The notes beneath the pieces were generated by a model. The model saw nothing but the letters and a program-made list of their open reading frames with translations, had not been told where the DNA came from and made no database searches. Shown piece after piece: positions 62,056 to 64,000 of a DNA stretch of 64,000 nucleotides. Position 1 is the stretch's first letter, and every line of letters begins with the position of its first letter. Source of the DNA: Lysobacter sp. ISL-50 (GTDB lineage: Bacteria; Pseudomonadota; Gammaproteobacteria; Xanthomonadales; Xanthomonadaceae). A program made the translations under genes and the position numbers. Where the stretch lies: NCBI RefSeq assembly GCF_018612875.1, contig NZ_JAGGRI010000003.1, positions 19,658-83,657 on the forward strand, written 5' to 3'.

Positions 62056-64000
62056 GTGTACGACGGTTCGGACGACGTTGCGCGGTACTGGCGCGACGGC
62101 CTGATGCCCGATCCATTTCTCGATGTGTCCGAGTGGGCGGATCGCGACCGGGTTTTGTCCAGCACTTCGTCGGCCGAGCCAGGTCGCTGGCGCACCGCGC
62201 GAACGCCGTACCTGCGCGACATCATGAACGACCTGTCGCCGGCTTCGGCGACCGAGCGCGTCGTCTTTATGAAGGGCGCTCAGGTCGGGGGCACGGAATG
62301 CGGCAATAATTGGATCGGGTACGTCATCGCGTGCGCGCCGGGACCGATGATGGCGGTGGCGCCCACGGTCGAGATGGCCAAGCGCAATTCGAAACAGCGC
62401 ATCGATCCGCTGATCGAGGAGTCGCCGTCGCTGCGCGAGCGCATTGCGCCGTCGCGCGCGCGCGATGCCGGCAACACCATCCTCGCCAAGGAGTTCCGCG
62501 GCGGCGTGCTGGTGCTGACCGGGGCCAACAGCGCGGTCGGCCTGCGCTCGATGCCGGTGCGGTATCTGTTTCTGGACGAAGTGGACGGCTACCCACGCGA
62601 CGTGGAAGGCGAAGGCGATGCGGTGGCGCTGGCGGAAGCCCGCACCCGCACCTTTACCCGGCGCAAGATTCTGTTGGTCTCGACGCCGACGATTGCCGGC
62701 GCCAGCACCATCGAGCGCGAGTACCTTGCGTCCGACCAGCGCCGGTTCTTCGTGCCGTGCCCGCATTGCCGGCATGAGCAGTGGCTGCGATTCGAGCAAC
62801 TGCGCTGGACCTGGGGCGAGCCGCGCTCGGCCCGTTACATCTGCGAGGTCTGCGAGCAGCCGATCGGGGAGCACCACAAGACCGCGATGCTGGCGGACGG
62901 GCATTGGATCGCGACCGTCCCGCAGAACAGCGGCAAGACGGCCGGCTACCACCTGTCCTCGCTGTACTCCCCGGTCGGCTGGCGCAGTTGGGCCGACATC
63001 GCCGCCGCATGGGAAACCGCCCAGGGCTCGGCGACCGCGCTCAAGGCGTTCAAGAACACCGAGCTGGGCGAGACCTGGGAAGAGGAAGGCGAGGCCCCCG
63101 ACTGGGAGCGTTTGCTGGAGCGGCGCGAGGACTACCGCATCGGCACCGTGCCGGCCGGTGGATTGTTGCTGACCGGCGGCGCCGACATTCAGAAAGACCG
63201 CATTGAGGTATCGGTCTGGGCCTTCGGGCGCGGGCGCGAGACCTGGCTGGTTGAGCATCGCGTGCTGATGGGCGACACCGCCCGCGCGGCGGTGTGGAAC
63301 GAATTGGGTCAGGTGCTGCAAGCGCAATGGACCCACGCCAGCGGCGCACTGCTGCCGCTGACGCGATTGGGTTTGGACACAGGCTTTGCAACGCAGGAAG
63401 CGTATGCGTTTGCGCGCTCGGCGGGCGATCCACGCCTGCTGCCGATGAAAGGCGTCGGCAGCGCCGCCGCGCTGATCGGCACACCGACCGCGGTGGATGT
63501 GAGCGTGCCCGGTAAGCGCATCCGGCGCGGCTTGAAACTGTTCGCGATCGCCGGTGGCATTGCCAAGCTGGAGTTCTACAACGCGCTACGCCTGTCGATC
63601 GAGATCGGCCCGGACGGGCAGCCGGCGTTTCCGGCCGGCTACGTCCACCTGCCGAAGGTCGACGGCGAGTTCCTTCAGCAGCTGACCGCCGAACACCTGA
63701 TCTCCCGACGCGACCGCCACGGCTACACCGTGCGCGCCTGGGAGAAGCGGCGCGACCGCAACGAGGCGCTCGACTGTTACGTCATGGCGCGCGCCGCGGC
63801 GATGCAGGCCGGCGTCGATCGATTCGAAGAGCGCCATTGGCGCGAGATGGAGCGAACGCTTGGCGTTCTACCTGCGGCGATGCCATCAACGTCACCGTCC
63901 CCACCGACTTACCCCTCCCCACAGGCCGCCTCCCCAGGCGGCCTTTCCATTTCCGCCCCGCGCCGAGGGCGCCGGGTCATTTCGAGCCGTTTCATGCGAT
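62056..64000 (+). CDS. Terminase large subunit, GpA type (partial, runs off window)
   Basis: 648 residues are visible from the GTG at 62,056, with no stop before the window ends. Walker A-like GAQVGGTE (residues 74-81) after VVFMK, Walker B YLFLDEVDGYP, motif III VSTPTIAGAS, a zinc-binding CPHC...CEVC pair, and the nuclease part (GADIQKDRIEVSVWAFG, GLDTGF, KRRDRNEALDCYVMARAA). This is the Terminase_GpA family of lambda-like packaging motors. It points to a cos-type tailed phage whose head and tail genes lie to the right. The last ~45 visible residues are Pro/Ser/Arg-rich. Confidence 0.9.
   Translation, partial: MYDGSDDVARYWRDGLMPDPFLDVSEWADRDRVLSSTSSAEPGRWRTARTPYLRDIMNDLSPASATERVVFMKGAQVGGTECGNNWIGYVIACAPGPMMAVAPTVEMAKRNSKQRIDPLIEESPSLRERIAPSRARDAGNTILAKEFRGGVLVLTGANSAVGLRSMPVRYLFLDEVDGYPRDVEGEGDAVALAEARTRTFTRRKILLVSTPTIAGASTIEREYLASDQRRFFVPCPHCRHEQWLRFEQLRWTWGEPRSARYICEVCEQPIGEHHKTAMLADGHWIATVPQNSGKTAGYHLSSLYSPVGWRSWADIAAAWETAQGSATALKAFKNTELGETWEEEGEAPDWERLLERREDYRIGTVPAGGLLLTGGADIQKDRIEVSVWAFGRGRETWLVEHRVLMGDTARAAVWNELGQVLQAQWTHASGALLPLTRLGLDTGFATQEAYAFARSAGDPRLLPMKGVGSAAALIGTPTAVDVSVPGKRIRRGLKLFAIAGGIAKLEFYNALRLSIEIGPDGQPAFPAGYVHLPKVDGEFLQQLTAEHLISRRDRHGYTVRAWEKRRDRNEALDCYVMARAAAMQAGVDRFEERHWREMERTLGVLPAAMPSTSPSPPTYPSPQAASPGGLSISAPRRGRRVISSRFMR

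Noticed and set aside
63919-63946. AGGCCGCCT-CCCC-AGGCGGCCTTT hairpin read as a terminator
   Set aside because: It lies inside the still-open terminase large subunit frame; without sequence to the right it cannot be decided whether it terminates anything.

Overview
The window looks like a chromosome segment of a Lysobacter-type member of the Xanthomonadaceae. The evidence is very high GC outside the mobile part, Xanthomonadaceae-style intergenic repeats, a candidate effector with an XVIPCD-like C-terminus (the type IV bacterial-killing secretion signal of Xanthomonadales), and Xanthomonad-like gene content. This assignment is inferred from content, not from a database match.

Positions 1-32,494 are ordinary chromosome. 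They hold an MrfA/MrfB-like repair pair (mrfB apparently frameshifted), two tandem I78 protease-inhibitor lipoproteins, a barnase/barstar-type pair, topoisomerase IB, an MFS exporter, gltB-gltD, folE, a membrane GGDEF protein with a broken active site, a biotin cluster (bioB-bioF-ACT protein, bioH-bioC-EmrE-type transporter) with a BirA-type operator upstream of bioB, comF, a secreted M64-like metallopeptidase, an AtoE-type carrier, a RidA protein, ubiA and tRNA-Arg(CCG). Several spacers carry inverted pairs of repeats.

Positions 32,495-39,700 are lower-GC accessory DNA. The centrepiece is a two-gene immunity/effector unit. A 152-aa protein without a signal peptide overlaps (ATGA) a 1,255-aa protein whose N-terminus resembles the CD38/ADP-ribosyl cyclase fold. 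That protein also has a hydrophobic Gly/Ala-rich middle, a peptidoglycan-binding domain and an XVIPCD-like tail. A degenerate GIY-YIG-like protein follows.

Positions ~39,700-64,000 are the left part of a tailed-phage-like prophage. A leftward operon encodes a zinc-finger-like protein, a DUF2924 protein, two catalytically degenerate resolvase-domain proteins, a large serine recombinase, a KorB-like protein and an XRE regulator. A control region with five phased CTAGCC boxes separates it from the rightward early genes: an excisionase-like HTH protein, a Sak4-like ATPase, a probable ssDNA-binding partner, a PD-(D/E)XK/FeS nuclease, two ParB-like proteins, a D5-type primase-helicase, a large nested palindrome (possible origin), a RuvC-like resolvase, DUF6362, a ParB-methyltransferase fusion and a C5 methyltransferase.

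From 56.5 to 61.5 kb there is an unusual array of small genes, four leftward and four rightward. Each is preceded by the same compact element: a 27-nt stem-loop covering a Shine-Dalgarno-like GGAAG, then TTCATG opening a short leader ORF. The rightward genes also end in near-identical hairpins followed by a TTCCCTCTTC-like tail. The window closes with a terminase small subunit and a GpA-type terminase large subunit that runs off the end, so the right half of the prophage and its attachment site lie outside.
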